This document shows positions 47,501 through 60,524 of a stretch of 64,000 nt of DNA, piece by piece. Below the pieces are notes generated by a model. It was not told the DNA's origin and did no database searches. It saw only the letters and a program-made list of their open reading frames with translations. The position numbers and the translations under genes were made by a program. The stretch covers positions 36,893,190 to 36,957,189 of the forward strand of contig NC_084669.1 of assembly GCF_028389875.1 (NCBI RefSeq), read 5' to 3'. Origin of the DNA: Rhea pennata (taxonomy: Eukaryota; Chordata; Aves; Rheiformes; Rheidae). How positions within the stretch are numbered: the first letter of the stretch is position 1; every line of letters begins with the position of its first letter.

Positions 47501-50500
47501 CTGTTCAGCTTGTTTCCAGACTGGTGCTAGCAGAAATACTAAGAGCAAAAGCACGGAGTTATCTCAGCACTCCTGCTTGATGTTACCAGTTTTGCCTCCT
47601 GATTCCATCCGTGTGGGATCACTTCAGGGCCAGGAGTTTCAATCCTAGAACCAGAAAGCAAAACACCAGATTTTTCTGCTGTCCCTGCGTGGTGCAAAGG
47701 CTGCTTGCCTTCACCCTTTGCTTTGCTTGCTTCCTGGCTTTGTTCCACTGAAGCCTGTTGCAAGTTGAAGTAAACTCCAGGAGCTGAAGTGCTTCTTTCC
47801 CTTATGTTTGGGAATGGAGCCATTTGCCCCCTTTGTATGCGTGACTCTCTGAAGCATGTACGGTAACACTTGTCAGGTATTCCCAGATACCCTTTGACTA
47901 AGGGTTCTGCCGTGGCAGCGTTATTCCTCTGCCTCCGCTTCTTTTCAGGGTTCAGTCAGATAAAGTTTGAGTGATCTAGTAATTCACTGCTCCTGAAAGG
48001 GAGAAATCCTGCTTTTGGGTCCTCCCTCGGGCCAGGTCCGGTGGGTTTCACCATACAGCAAGAGGTGTGCCGTTTTTGATCAAGTTTGGGTTTTTTTTCT
48101 GTGGTTAGTGAGTTGAATCTATTTGCAGGCTGTAAAAGCTCCAAAGGGGGTGCAGAGAAGCAGGAGAGAGCCTGGAAAGTCTGATGTGGGAAGGAAACGG
48201 CAGGGGAGACAAGTGGGAGTCAAACGGGAGTGGACTTGTCCTCTTCAACAGGAGCAAGGTGTTAGGTTGGGTGGGCTGGACCATCTAACTGCCCCTCGGA
48301 ATGGATGGAACTGGAACAAAGGCTGAGGCGGAAGGTAGGGGCGGGAATGTTGCACGTGTTCCTGCGCGTGTTCCTGCAGTGTTTTATTTGGCTTCGTCTA
48401 TGGTCTCAGACCAGGATATTTATTCCTGGTGTTCGTGTTAACAAAGGATTGGGTATGCTTCCTTCCCCCAGCTTACAGATTAATGCTCAAATATGTACTA
48501 GTTTTTAAGAAAAAAGCTGTGATATGATTGGAAGCAGGTTCATTTTTAAAAACTTGCAAAGCTGGATTAGGTGTGTGTCTCTTCCTGTTGATGTGCCCAG
48601 CGGTGGAGTGACTTGGTAGAGTGGAGGAAATGCCGCAGGTGGGTCAAGATCAACTAGTTGCTATAGACAAACCGAGTGGGAGGGGTGTGTGTGGGGGGGG
48701 AATTTCCTTTGTAGTGTAGCCCTTGCCTGAGACTGGAATATCTGGATTTGGTTTCTCTTGGCTTCAGACTCGCTAGGTGACCTTGGCGTATCCTCCCATC
48801 TTGAAGTTAAAACGATTCCTGTTATAAAATCTCCGTTGTTTCAGCTGCTGCTCATGGAAGGCAAAGTCATGAAAGAGGTCTCTGATTACCTTCCTGAGTT
48901 AGAAACTATCTAAAATCAGCCTATAAATACTGGTCTGTCATGCTGCATAACTGATGGTCTGGGGCAAGTGGTCTACTATTTACACATAACGCAATGTTTG
49001 TTCTCGTCTTCAACTTTAGGATTTTGCAGTGAACGTTATCAAAAGCACTCATGAACACTGGAAAGCTTTAATAGCTAAAAAAACGGATGGAGGGGAGATC
49101 AACTGGTAGGTTAACGCTTATGTTACAGTACGTATTGCTTTCCCCTAAACAAATAAGGCTGAAACTTGCTTTCCTGACCGTGGATGTGCTTTCTCTCAGG
49201 AGCTCACTGACTTTGCTAGTCTTCCCCTTAAATCTGGCAACCATAAGAATGTTTCTCAGTATTCCATTGTTTAATACTCGTGGAGGAGAAACTTGTTTTT
49301 CACATTCTCACAAGTAACCTTTCTCTTCTAGCACAAATCTGACTGTGTCAGACAGCCCTTTCTGCTGTAGTCAAGAGTGTGCAAAAGCTACTGTGGATGC
49401 AGTAAGTACAAATTGGTCCGAGTATCCTACCCCCAACTTCAGGGTCGGATGAAGTGATTTGTATGGTACCATAAACAGTCCTCCCTCTATAAATGGTGTT
49501 TTGAATACTCAGAATTTTTTGGATGACTGGACTCGGCACCTGTTTCTGGTTTACATATGAAGATAGATGTAGAGAAAGATGTTCTTCAGGAGCCACCTTC
49601 TTGCTCTTAGAGTCATCTGGGAGATGGAATCCAAAACAGGCTTTGTGTGGGGCTGAATTTCTGAACTATAGTTTTGCTGTCCGCTGTTTAAAGACTGTTT
49701 GTTTAAATATTTGACCTTTCGAGAGTTTCACAATACAGATCATGCTCTTTAATTTAAAAGCCTGAAAAGCCAGGAAGCCTGACTTCTGCGAGACTGGTAG
49801 CCAGGGCCCTGCATCCTTTGCAGTGAAAGGCTTGAAGGCGGTGTAGTACCCTTATCCAGATTCAGGACTTACGTGAGTCTCCCTAAGCTTGTGAAATACT
49901 GTTGTTGGCAAGTTGAAAGCGGTTAGAGGAATGGGACAGGAGAATCTAAATGAAACTATCACCTCAATGTATGGAAGCGTAACTAGAAAAAACTTTTCCG
50001 CTTGTATTCCGTGAGCACATTGCGCATTGGTGGGGTTTTTCATTATTTTTATTTTTAAGAGCAGGCTACAGACAAGTGCACAGACAGTGGAGCAGTAACT
50101 GTTTATGAACAGATGACTTTACAGTATGAAGGGAGTGGATTGCTGTTTGCGTTTAGGGCACAGCACCGCAGGCGTGTAGGACATGCAGAACGTGGAGGCT
50201 GAGCGGTGATGACGGGACTCGTGTTGAACGTGAACTTATTTTCTCATAGTTGTCCAGCACTGATTGCCGCAGACCAATTTATGCAGCTTAAATTTTAAAC
50301 TGTGCTCAGTAAACATTTGTGCATCTCTAAATGACGTTCGGTGAGCTTCAGGTGTGAAGTTAACATCAACTGCTTTGCTAGTTGCTATCTGCTAATACTC
50401 TTGTTGTTTCAGGCGCCACCATGTAAAGCTGCCAACCCGATCCCACCTGAAGGTAAGTCTCAAAACCCACGTTACATTGCAAAGCAGTATTGCGTTGTCA

Positions 50501-52288
50501 TTCCGTTCCGTCCTCAAAGGAATTATCAACGGGAAAATGAGGGTCTGAACTGATAGGTTCTGGCACTAGGAAAGATGAAAGCCCTTGTCAGATTTACTTC
50601 TGTCAGTAATACTGTTTAATACCTTAAAAAAAAATCTACTGTTGCCTTAGTTCTTTATTTAAGTACGTAAGGCTGGCATAGGAGCAGTAAGCAGGAGACC
50701 TGAGATGCTATAGTTTGCTCCCAAAGAGATGTGGCGGGTCTTTGGAGCTGGAAGAAAAGCACTTCAGAGGACTGAAGCGTTAACAATAGCAGCAGAGCAT
50801 TTTTACATCGGTACAAGGGAAGTGCAGGCGAACTGAAGAAGGGAAGTACTTTGTACTCAGAGAGGAGTGGTAGAAGCTGTTCATGAATTTGGTACTGCAG
50901 TTGCTGCTTAACTTGCTGATCAGAGTCTGTCACTGAAGTGTCATGTCCAAGCTGGTAAAAAGGCTCTTCGCACGTATCTGAAACATGATGTATCACGTCG
51001 TAAGGCGCAGCTCCCTAAGACGGCCGCAGCTGTGGGGCAAGTCCTGAACAGCTGTCTGCCCTTCCTGCTGTGTGAGGCTGTGGTAGGCACCTTGCGCGTG
51101 AAATCAAGATGTTGCTGTAACTGGGACAAGACCCAGGGGCAAGTAAGACCTAACGGCACTGTCTTGCGAAGAGCTGAGAACTCACAGTAGTATAGCCAGG
51201 GGACGACCGAACAAAGCTGTCATCTTCAGTCTCTTCCTGGGTAATGTGGACAGAAATTGAGCGCATGTAATCGTGCGTTGCGTGCTGGTGTGGGAGTTTG
51301 CAGTAAAATGAGTCTTACCTCCCCGGGCTGGACAGCTGAGTGTTAGGGAATCTGAGCTAGCTCTGGGTTGCTGCCCTCACCCTGAATGAGTCATGAGCAG
51401 TTACTCCCTTTTCGAAGCGGCGGCAAACGGAGTAAGGGTGCATACCTCAGGACAACCCGAGGAAAGCAAATACACGTGCAGGTATAAACTGGGCTACAAG
51501 AACCTTTTGGAAGTATAAAGAAGTTGGTGACATTAGCCAGTGGCAACCCCTGAATTAATACCGAGTTGGAGGCGATGCTTACAGTGCTGTGCTTGCCAGT
51601 TCACTCCAAAAGTTTTGCCGCTTTGGTTCACCTAGAGTTTATGAACGTGGCTCGCTGCAGCGGCACGTGGATAGGGCTGTGCCTCCCGCACGCCAAGGCC
51701 AGCCTATGCACAGCTGGCTGGGGGGACGGTGAAAAGACCCCCTTTAACACTCCGGTGCTGTAGGTGATGGAAACGCTCGCCTGCCCTGCACAGCAAGCAG
51801 GGGGGGAATCATGTTGTGAGGGGTATTGAGAAATGGTTCCCTGTCTTGGAGAGTGGTTGGTTATAGCTGTGAAAATGCCCTAAGAGCGGCATGAGAGGTA
51901 GGCCCTTCGCTCATGAGGAGTCCGCCCCCTGGGCCCGAAGGAGCAGGACGAGGAGGCTACTCGCCTCAGCGCTGAGGCATTACAGCCGATTGCCGGGTAC
52001 GAAGCAAATGAAGAGACAGCAGAAGCGTTTTGAATGCTAGGCCGTGCGGATTGCCCCACCGAAAGGTGCGGTGGGCTTCAGAGGAAGCACTGCAAGTGCC
52101 CGCGTACAGCTTCCGCTGCCCTGGGAACTAGCGAGCGAGTAGCGGTTGGCCCGGAACCAGACGCGCCAGCGCTGCTAGGGAGGCTTGCAGTATGACTGTG
52201 TTTGATAAGTGTGTGACTAATTGTCGATTAAATCTCTCTTCCCCTGCTCAATACAGTTGACAAGTGGTTCTACTACCAGAAAAACTAA
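38575..52288 (+). CDS. PPA1: Inorganic pyrophosphatase 1, cytosolic (PPA1)
   Basis: Hydrolyses pyrophosphate to two phosphates with Mg2+, pulling biosynthetic reactions forward in the cytosol. Eleven exons: 38575-38638, 38748-38812, 42587-42640, 43198-43317, 46235-46321, 46616-46742, 47215-47342, 49020-49105, 49332-49401, 50413-50452, 52257-52288; phases agree, 290 aa (human 289). The family I PPase signature DNDPID is at about 118-123. The metal ligand set continues with D150 and D155 and is followed by K157 (DEGETDWK). [30 protein letters not shown] and [20 protein letters not shown] are near identical to other vertebrates. Exon 2 must use donor GAG/GTAATG; the overlapping GTGAGG five bases earlier breaks phase. 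The C-terminal third ([14 protein letters not shown]) is more diverged and Cys-rich. Confidence 0.96.
39697..40323 (-). other. Unexplained 208-codon open frame antisense in PPA1 intron 2
   Basis: An open frame of 208 codons on the strand opposite PPA1, in sequence of moderate GC content, where chance frames nearby reach about 150 codons at most. The translation has no signal peptide, membrane segment or motif I recognise and is rich in Ser, Thr and Lys. No promoter or polyadenylation signal was assigned. It could be a chance frame or a decayed repeat; coding status is unlikely without conservation. Confidence 0.2.
41467..41528. repeat. TG/TA/CA compound microsatellite
   Basis: A GTGTGTGTGTGTATGTATATATACACACACATATACACATGTG-type tract. 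The TG half is complementary to the CA half, so it can fold as a hairpin. Located in PPA1 intron 2. Confidence 0.85.
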
Positions 52289-52564
52289 GGCTGAACGATG
52301 CATGGTGAAACCACTGAGTTCTTCCCACCGAGAAACTACCACGTGCAGAAAATAGACAGAAAAATAGCTTCAGTGTCAACAAGAAGACCTAGCCTGTAAC
52401 TTATTCTGATCAGACTCGCGTGTCTGTCCGCGGCGCGTGTGCTGCTGCGTCGGGGTGTCGCGGAGGCTGGGGGTGTAACGCGTAAAACCGGGTTCTGCCG
52501 GCCCTTGTGCATCGCGCCAAAAGCGCCGCTCGCGGCTCCACTGGTACGCGGCCTGTGCCTCGGA

Positions 52565-52570
52565 AATAAA
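52565..52570 (+). terminator. PPA1: PPA1 polyadenylation signal (AATAAA)
   Basis: AATAAA, in context GGAAATAAAAGC, lies about 277 bases after the PPA1 stop codon. The SAR1A CpG-island promoter begins almost immediately after it. Confidence 0.8.
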
Positions 52571-52589
52571 AGCTGCCGGACCCTGCGCC

Positions 52590-52937
52590 CTGGATGGACT
52601 CCTTTCTGCCCCGCCGGGAGGGAGGCACCGGCCGCGCCGCGCCGCAGCGGCGCCGCCCGCCGCCGGGGGGCGGCCTCGAACCCGCGGCCGCGCCGTGACG
52701 CCACGCGCACGGCCGACGTGGGAGCCAGCGCGGCGCCGGCGCGGCCGGAAGGGGCGGGGCGCGCGGGGCGACGCATTTCCGGCGGGGAGCTGGCGGCTGC
52801 CGCGGGAGGGGAGTCGCTGGGGCCGCGGCCGGAGGTGAGGGGCGCCGGGCCGGGGGGGACCCGGGGGGGGGACCCGGGGCCGCGCCTCGGCTGACGGGCG
52901 CCGCGGTTGTGTCCCCGCAGGCCGGCACTCTCGAGCG
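52590..52937 (+). promoter_or_regulatory. SAR1A: SAR1A promoter, non-coding exon 1 and intron 1
   Basis: A GC-rich CpG island. Exon 1 is inferred to end at 52834 (CCGGAG followed by GTGAGG). An 86-bp intron follows, ending CCCCGCAG at 52920, and exon 2 has 17 bases of 5' UTR before the ATG at 52938. The transcription start is not fixed; GGGGCGGGGC near 52752-52761 is a likely Sp1 site. Confidence 0.6.
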
Positions 52938-55900
52938 ATGTCGTTCCTGTTGGAGTGGATCTACAACGGCGTCAGCAGCGTGCTGCAGTTCCTAGGTAAT
53001 GGCGGCGGCAGCCGTTGAACCGGCCGCGCTCCGCGGTGCGTGCTGGGCCCAGGCAGCCCGGCGGGGAGTGCGCCCGGGGAGCTGCTGCTGCTCGGTGAAC
53101 GCTGTTCTGCCCCAGTGCGGGGAGCTTCTGGGATATCTTCTGGCAGGGCGGCTCTCGCTGGAACTCTTACAAGACGCGAGGGCAGCCGGGCCGGGGCCAA
53201 AGGCCCCTTCAGTTCAGTGCCCTGTCCCCAGCAGCATCCGCTTTTGGACAGAAAGATAGACTAAGAGGGCAACAGAAAAGCGTCTGGCGTATTAGGATGT
53301 TAATCGCTGTCTAGAGGCGCACGGTTTGCTGCCGGGGGGGGGGGGGTTGCGCGCCGATCAGATACGCAGCCGTCAGACGCGGAGGGTAGGCCCTCCCGGT
53401 CCGGGCTCGCAGCCGTCCCTCCGCTGTACAGAGCGGCGCAGGAGGGTGAAGCTCAGGAGAGCCGGGTAGAGCAACGCTGTGGTTGGACAACTGCCCAAAG
53501 GAGTAAGAGCCACAGGGCTGCCAGCACCCTGTCTGCGTGGGCGTCGGGGGCAGCGCTTTCACGTACCTAGAATCCAGGACGTGCAAGCCTGGGACGCCTA
53601 AAAGCGCTTTGCGGACGGCTCGCCAATGCGGAATCGCCTGCGTGATGCCCGAGGACCTCTGCGGATCCTGTCGCGAGTGACTTGCTGAAGGCAGGTCTGC
53701 CGCTTGGTCAGGGAGGGAACTGGCGCGAATTCCAGTCCTCCTCCCGGCGTCCGAGCTAACCGGCTCTGCCAGCGTTCGCGCGTATTTCTCGCTGCGGCGG
53801 CCAGCTAGCTTGCTTTTCCTCGAGCTGTTGCTTCCCGTTACTGAGCCCGCAAACTTAGCAGCACGCGGGGGAGAACGTGCTGGCACTGACCGAGGCACCG
53901 TTGCCCGGCCGAGGGAGGCCCGTGCGTTTTGGCCGCCTGTTTCACCGCGTTGCGAGCAGTCATTTCGCGAGGCGCCCGTGACGGTGAGTCCGTAGGAAGG
54001 CTCCTCCTGCCAAAGCCTCGGATGCAGCCGCGGTCCTTGCTGGAGGACTAGGTGCCCTCTGTCCGGGGCGCTGCTTGGGATGTAAGGGAGGACCCATCCT
54101 CGTGTGGCTGCCTTTGGTGAGGTCTCCCTTACGTATGTTGCGGGATCCGGAGCATCTTCTCCTTATAACGACCGCTGAACTTTGATGCGGTTATTGTATT
54201 CCTGACGCCCAAATCCAGCCTTTTCTTTTAGTAGTAGCGAAATGGTCTCTGGGATGGCTTTATTAACAGTCGTTGGCGTACGAACCACTCTTCTCACAGT
54301 TTTCGGGATGTTGTTTTTCTTGAAAAAGTCCTGTGGAAAACATGATGCATAGCTAAAGTTGGAAAAAAGTCACTGTTTATTTAAAGAAGACGGGGTATTA
54401 TTCCATGCTTTGCACTTTTTCTTCGGTAAACCTGCTTACCGTGCTATCTTCTCTGAGTTTATTCCGTGCTGTCTTCTCCGAGTTTATTCCATTCTCGCGT
54501 TTAGGTGGTTGTGGGTGACAGATTGATCTGTAATCCATAGCATGGGAAAAATATTTGCCCGCATGCTCTTGTGATAGGATGCATCAAACACGGGGGCAAC
54601 TGAGCATCTTGTTCTGGTGCTTATTCCATAGATGTAAAACGTTTTCGGAGAAAAGAGTATGTTATTTGAAGAAATAAGAGCTCAGAAAACGTCAGTTGCT
54701 GTAGGTATTATCTTGCATCGCTTTGGTAAAAGCCAGGACGCATTTTGTTGTTGCTGTTGTTGGGTTTGGGTTGTTTTTTTTTTTTTTTTTTTTTTCCTGT
54801 GATGTTCTCTGTCTATGCTAGAAATACTTGTATGTGAATAGATGACAGTATTATTTTGGGAGCGGGATTCGCATCTAAGCGGTGGCAGGTATCGAAGCAT
54901 TTCAGCGCGTGTGCAAAGAAAAGCCTGCTGGATTTTTTCTTTACCTTCCAGGTTTGTACAAAAAGTCTGGAAAACTTGTGTTCCTGGGCTTGGATAATGC
55001 AGGCAAAACCACTCTTCTGCACATGCTCAAAGATGACAGGCTGGGTCAGCACGTCCCCACGCTACATCCAAGTAAGCCTTCCGGTGACCGAACGCAGAGC
55101 GCCTCGCGCGGTTTTTCTCTTTAATTAACGTGTCGCGTGTCGGAGCGCGGCGTCGGAAGACGCCGTAACGCTGGCTTTATGCTGGGGACGCGGACTTCAG
55201 CAGCCTTAAAACCGGCTTTGAGCATACAGTTGCCTCTCGCACATTGCTTTCCCGAGCTGAAGTAAATTTGCGTCTTCCCCTCAAACGTGAAACGGAGAGC
55301 CCGAGAAGAGTCGTCGTCCGGTTGAGATGAACCCGCTCCTGTTGCGGAGGGAGCGTGTTTCTAGCGAAAGCGTGAGAATCGCGGATTAATACGCGTGTGC
55401 TTGAGCGAGGAGGCAGGAGAAGTTACTTTGTCCCGCTCCATTTCAGTGACTGAATTTTATAGAGCACGGAGATATCGTATTAGGCACGCGTGGTGTTTAT
55501 ATATACACCGAGAAATTCCGTCCACGTTTATTTTTCTGGAATACAGCCTGTGTTTTTATTTTTTAGCATCAGAGGAGCTGACGATCGCTGGAATGACTTT
55601 TACAACTTTCGATCTGGGTGGACACGAACAAGGTAAAAGTGAACTTGCGGAACGGGAGGCGCTGAGTGAGGTCAGTCTTCTGATTTCCATGATGTTCTCA
55701 AGCCACTTTAAGCAAAAGCTACCGAAGAGAGCTGGCAGTACCTAATTTCTGTTGCCCAAGATGGTTTGTGGATTTACATGCGGAAATAACCTTCTGGCTC
55801 TAGGATACTAGTTACTTTAGCAGTCTGGAAAAAATGTGCTGTAAGTTGATGCTGTGGTGCCTGAAATATTTTAGCCGTAGAAGATTTGAACGTAGAAGGC

Positions 55901-58814
55901 TTATTCTTTTGAATAAACGCTGGAGTTTCATTTTTAGGCTTTCTAGAAGTTCTAAGAAAAGCTTTCCTACTTTTTTTTTTAATGCCCGCAAATACAGGGA
56001 ATGTCTGGTCTGAACGACTTGGCTTTTGCACAGGGTCTTCTGAGCCTGTTACGCGCGTTGTAGTACCTACGTTTGAATTCCGTATACTAGTCTTTAAATT
56101 GGTCATCTTCAAAACGTTGGCCAGGCAAACGAAAAGCTTTTCTAGTGCTGCTTGTTTTCAGACATCCTGGCGTCAGCTCCCACCGAGCTAGCCAGGTTCT
56201 TTGCCGGGAGTATTCTCAGAACATGGTTCATACACAAAGAGTAAAGACCGTATTCAATCCCAGTTGTAATATGATAGATTAGACTAGTGTAGTAATCTAA
56301 GTTTCCACCGATGAGTATTTTTTGGTACGTTAGCAGTCTCTGTACACTCACTGTTGCGATGTGAGGCGTCCCCAACCTCTGGGAAGAGAGACGTGCGATA
56401 AAGCCAGCTCAGACCCATCACGCTCTTCAGACCTTTGAGAAGTTTTCTTAACCTTTAAATATCCAAATGTTGGGCTGAGCCGTGCACATGCCTCCCGGTC
56501 GGTCTGTCAGCTGGCATGGGCTTGTAAAAACAAGCTCACAAAAACAACTTGTTTTGATAGAAGCACTTCCAAGGTTGCTGACACGCAGGCGTGATTAGTC
56601 TGTCCAGCTGCACGGGGAGAGCTCTCCGGTGTTGCTGGAATAGACCAGTCTTGCGGCTTTGCGCCCGCTGCTCTTTCAGGAGAGTAGCACAATTCCCTCC
56701 CTCGCTGGCGCTCGGCGTGGGAGAGGTGAGGGAGCGGTCGTGGCTGGCTAAAAAGGCCTCCTCGGCTGCTGCGCGTTCCCTCGGCTCCTGCAAAGCCGAA
56801 TAAAACCTTCCAGGTACCTCTCGCGCGGCGCCCAGTTCAGTCATCTGCCTGCGTATTGCCTTTTTCCAGCAAACTGAGCAGAAGGATTGTGGCAGCGGGG
56901 TTGCCGCAGGAGCTAGAAGAGAAAGAAATAACACTGTAAGCACTGCGTAGCCGAGCTAGCCGCGTGCTCGGCGTGCGGCTGGCTCGCTGACAAAAGAGGA
57001 CTTAGAAGCGAGTAGTAGACGCGATTACCCGCGAAAGCGAAGGGAGCGTAACGCGCGCTCCGTGGCTTCCCAGCCTCCGTCCCTTCGCTGGAAGGTCTTC
57101 TGTCGACTTGAGGAAATCGTGACAAAAACCGTGGCTGCGGATTGCGGGCGTAATTTTCCTGCTCCTCCGAGTAGCGTTTTTACAGGGTGGTATTTATCGC
57201 TTCTGTGTTCCAGCTCGCCGGGTCTGGAAGAACTACCTGCCGGCAATTAACGGGATTGTCTTCCTGGTGGACTGCGCGGATCACTCGCGTCTCATGGAAT
57301 CCAAAGTTGAGCTTAATGTAAACTTCCCTTTTCCTTCCTTGCCTCTACCAACACCTTTGAATAGCTATAGTTAATACTCCCGGTTTTGGGGCTGGAGCAG
57401 CGGGTTCCGAGAGAGTCTCCTGCTTCAGACTTGCACTTTCTATGCACCCTTCGCACAAGCGACGCAGCGTCCAAAGCGCGTCCTTACAGGAACTCGCGCG
57501 TTAGTTTTATGCTGTGACGGGATCGGTGTGGATCTATACGTACGTTCTCAAAGACTTGGAGAGTGCTAGATGTCCTTGCTGTGCACCCGCTGTAGGCTCT
57601 CGAGCCATCCTGGGAGAGTTTTCAAGTAGCCTGTGCAGCTAGCAGCTTCTTTTAAAAGTGTTTTCTGGAAAGATTCCTCTTCCAGGGGGTACCGTAGCAC
57701 CAAAAGAACACCCTTGTTTCTCACGGAGCTTAAAGAAAGAAACAGAAAGTTTCTTCAGACGATGGGCGTTTGTTTTGCTTGTGCTTGACTCGTCTGTCTC
57801 GCACGCAGGCGCTAATGACAGATGAAACAATATCCAACGTGCCAATCCTTATCTTGGGTAACAAAATCGACAGACCAGAGGCCATCAGCGAGGAGAAGCT
57901 GCGGGAGATCTTTGGGCTTTACGGACAGACCACGGGAAAGGTAGGGAATCTTCTTCGATCTTCTGAAAGTCACGGAGAGCTTTTGCGTTTAATTGCAGAA
58001 TTGAGGTTCCTCTGGAAACCGCTCGACACGTTACTGTCCATTTGTCCAAAACGTTGGCCAAGCTGAATCTTTAGTAATAATAACGCCCTCGGGCAAGTTT
58101 TGAAACCACTGGAATCGCAAACAAAGCGATACCTCTACGATGATTAGGAAGTTAGACGGACGTCAAGCCGGTGTTTTTAAGGCGTCGTGTGGCTCTCCCG
58201 CTTTCGTTGTTCTGCATCTCTGCCCAGTCTCATCATTTGCTCAATGTTTAGAAAGAATTGGTTGGAAGCGCTGGATAGCGGTAGTAAAACGCTGCAACGC
58301 GTGATGCTAGCTTATCCGCGCCCTTGAAAGTCGCTTCTAGTAAACGCTGCGGATGCTGGTTTCTGCGCTTACTCCATCAAATTACGTGCCTAGAAAACGG
58401 TTTGCTTCGGTGCTTTTAATGCTCGTTCTCCCAAGCCGCTAGATACCGGTGTTCCTCTTGCCCTCGAAGTCATCTGAGCAGCTGCTCTGCGCGTTGCAGA
58501 GCTCAGCGTGCAGCGGTCCTGCTAAAGGGGCTGCGTAAAGCTGGAAAAGGAGATACCCCGGGCTGAACGGGGTTTCCCTGGGTTGTGACTCTGGTTGTGC
58601 TCGAGTAAGTGGCAGCTGAGGGTCTCTCTAGGTTTGCCCGGGCCTGGCCCCGGTGCTCGGTTTGTCGCCCTCCTGATTTCTCTTTGGCTTTTCCTAGGGA
58701 AACGTGCCACTGAAAGACCTGAACGCGCGTCCCATGGAGGTGTTCATGTGCAGCGTGCTGAAGAGGCAAGGCTATGGCGAAGGTTTTCGTTGGCTATCGC
58801 AGTATATTGACTGA
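52938..58814 (+). CDS. SAR1A: COPII small GTPase SAR1A
   Basis: GTPase that starts COPII coat assembly at ER exit sites by inserting its N-terminal helix into the membrane and recruiting SEC23/SEC24. Coding exons: 52938-52995, 54952-55071, 55567-55632, 57214-57317, 57809-57940, 58698-58814; phases agree, 198 aa, the family length. The N-terminal amphipathic helix is [20 protein letters not shown] loop GLDNAGKT is at 32-39 and switch I Thr lies in HPTSEEL. Switch II DLGGHEQ carries the catalytic His at about 79, the guanine-specificity motif is NKID, and the G5 region is CSVLKR. The C-terminus [13 protein letters not shown] is typical of SAR1. Choice of SAR1A over SAR1B rests on the PPA1 and TYSND1 neighbours and near identity to remembered SAR1A. 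Confidence 0.96.
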
Positions 58815-59373
58815 TACTGGGACAGACGTAGAGTTTTACTCCTCTGGACTGATCCTGTTCACAGCTTCCTATGGACTTTTCTAGTAGAACACGGAAGGTT
58901 TTCCAACCGCGTACCGGCATTGGCCGAGAGACTCCTGGTTTTCGACTGCTCCATTGCACAGTGGTGACACAACTCTTTTCCGCGCGACTGGGAGACAGCA
59001 CGGTTCTGCACGTGGGCGCAAGTCGTCCCTTTCAGTCGCCACGGTTTCCCGCGGAAGCCGTGGCTTTGGGGTTACAACGGGGCTGGTGCCATCTGGGAAG
59101 TAAAACTCTGCACGCTGCACCGTAACAGCTGAAAAAGAGAGCACGTCTCACCACTGTGGTTAATTGACTTAAAAAAAAAAAAAAAAAGAAAGAAAGCAAG
59201 CAATTATATTTTTTAAAGAAGGTGTTCATGTAAACAGCGTCCCTTCTAACTTTTTAGTTTAACATTCATCTTGTTTAGTCCAGAGTCTGTTTAGGGTTTT
59301 TTAAAAATATATTTAACGGTATTTAGACATTTCGCAAATTACTGAACAAAGCATCATGATATTAGAGGTCCTC

Positions 59374-59379
59374 AATAAA
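59374..59379 (+). terminator. SAR1A: SAR1A polyadenylation signal (AATAAA)
   Basis: AATAAA in context CTCAATAAACATAG, 560 bases after the SAR1A stop codon. A second AATAAA at 59855-59860 could allow a longer 3' UTR of about 1 kb. The 3' UTR has an A-run at about 59169-59187. Confidence 0.7.
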
Positions 59380-59399
59380 CATAGATTTGGGCTTAACTG

Positions 59400-60300
59400 A
59401 TCTATAGGATGGTTGTGCTGTGTCACACTGGCTGATCATGAAGAGGGTGCCGTCGGGCCTGACTCGCGCGATCAAGCTTCCCGGGGAGTTCTCGCCGGAG
59501 AAGAGTACCCGCGAGCACAGCTGGCGGCTGTAGCCTCACGGCTTTAGGCGTCCGAACGCGGTTGCCGCCTTCGGCTCCCCGGAGCGGCGAGCCCGGGGGA
59601 CGGGGCCGCCGGAGCGCGTCCTCGGGTTGCGCGGCGGCCGGCCGAGCTCGCCGGGGAGGGGGCGATCTTCTTACTGCGGGGCTCCGCTGCGCTCTAGCAG
59701 TAAGAAAGCGCGAAGCTGTTTTCGGTGGTTGTAGCACGGAAGTGTTTGACACTTGCATATCATAAGGTTATTAATGTAGACTAAAGCGGTTTCTTTTATA
59801 CTCGGCGGATCTTTGTCTGACGTTCCATTACTGTCTAGCACTCGTTTTCGGTTAAATAAAGACACGTCTTTCTCCTCTGAAGGGGTGGTGAGCCTCAGTT
59901 GCAACGGGCTTTTGCTGCGCCGCCGCTCGGCGTGGAGCTGGTCGGCATACCTGTCCGCGGGGCAGAAGGGAGGTCCGGGGGGGGGAAAGGCCCGAGGGCG
60001 AGCGGACGGGGAAACAAACTCACTGCTGCGTCTCTTCCAGAGGCGGCCGTGGGCCCGCGAGAGCAGCGAACGCCTGCGCGCCGCTCCTGCTCGCTCGCAA
60101 GAATTTTCTGCGCTCCCGCTGTTGAAAAACGGCGGTTCTGGGGCCCGGCCGCCTTCGCAGTTTGCCTTTCAGCAGGCTCCATCCCCCGCGGGAGAAGGGG
60201 CAGCTGTAGGGCTCCTGGCCCCGGGCGCCGGAGGCCACTCGACGCATCGCCCAGCAGCTGCCTGCGCGCCGCGCCGAGCCGAGCCGCGCCGCAGCTGGCG
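59400..60300. other. SAR1A-TYSND1 spacer, no gene recognised
   Basis: A GC-rich patch near 59.45-59.68 kb and AT-richer sequence around 59.7-59.88 kb, including a second AATAAA. Long open frames on the minus strand begin here but follow GC content. No RNA gene or known repeat was recognised. Confidence 0.6.
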
Positions 60301-60520
60301 CGGGGCCGCGCGCGCCGCCCCGCCGGCGCCACGTCGGCGCGCGCCCACGGGCCGCGCCCCGCCTCCAGCCAATGGGCGCGGGCGGCGCCCCGCCTCCAGC
60401 CAATGGGAGGGGGGCGCGGCCCCGCCTCCGCCAGCGGGCGGGGCGCCGCTCGCGTCGGGGCGGCGCCGGTGGCGCGTCGGGGCGCGCGGCGACCTTTGCA
60501 CCGCCGGGGCGCGCGCGGCC
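60301..60520 (+). promoter_or_regulatory. TYSND1: TYSND1 promoter with duplicated CCAAT and GC boxes
   Basis: A segment of the form CCCCGCCTCCAGCCAATGGG occurs twice, placing CCAAT boxes at 60369-60373 and 60400-60404 (31 bp apart), each beside an Sp1-type CCCCGCC. A third CCCCGCC follows near 60421. The island lacks a TATA box. This is a classic NF-Y/Sp1 housekeeping arrangement in the plus direction. Confidence 0.65.
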
Positions 60521-60524
60521 CTTG

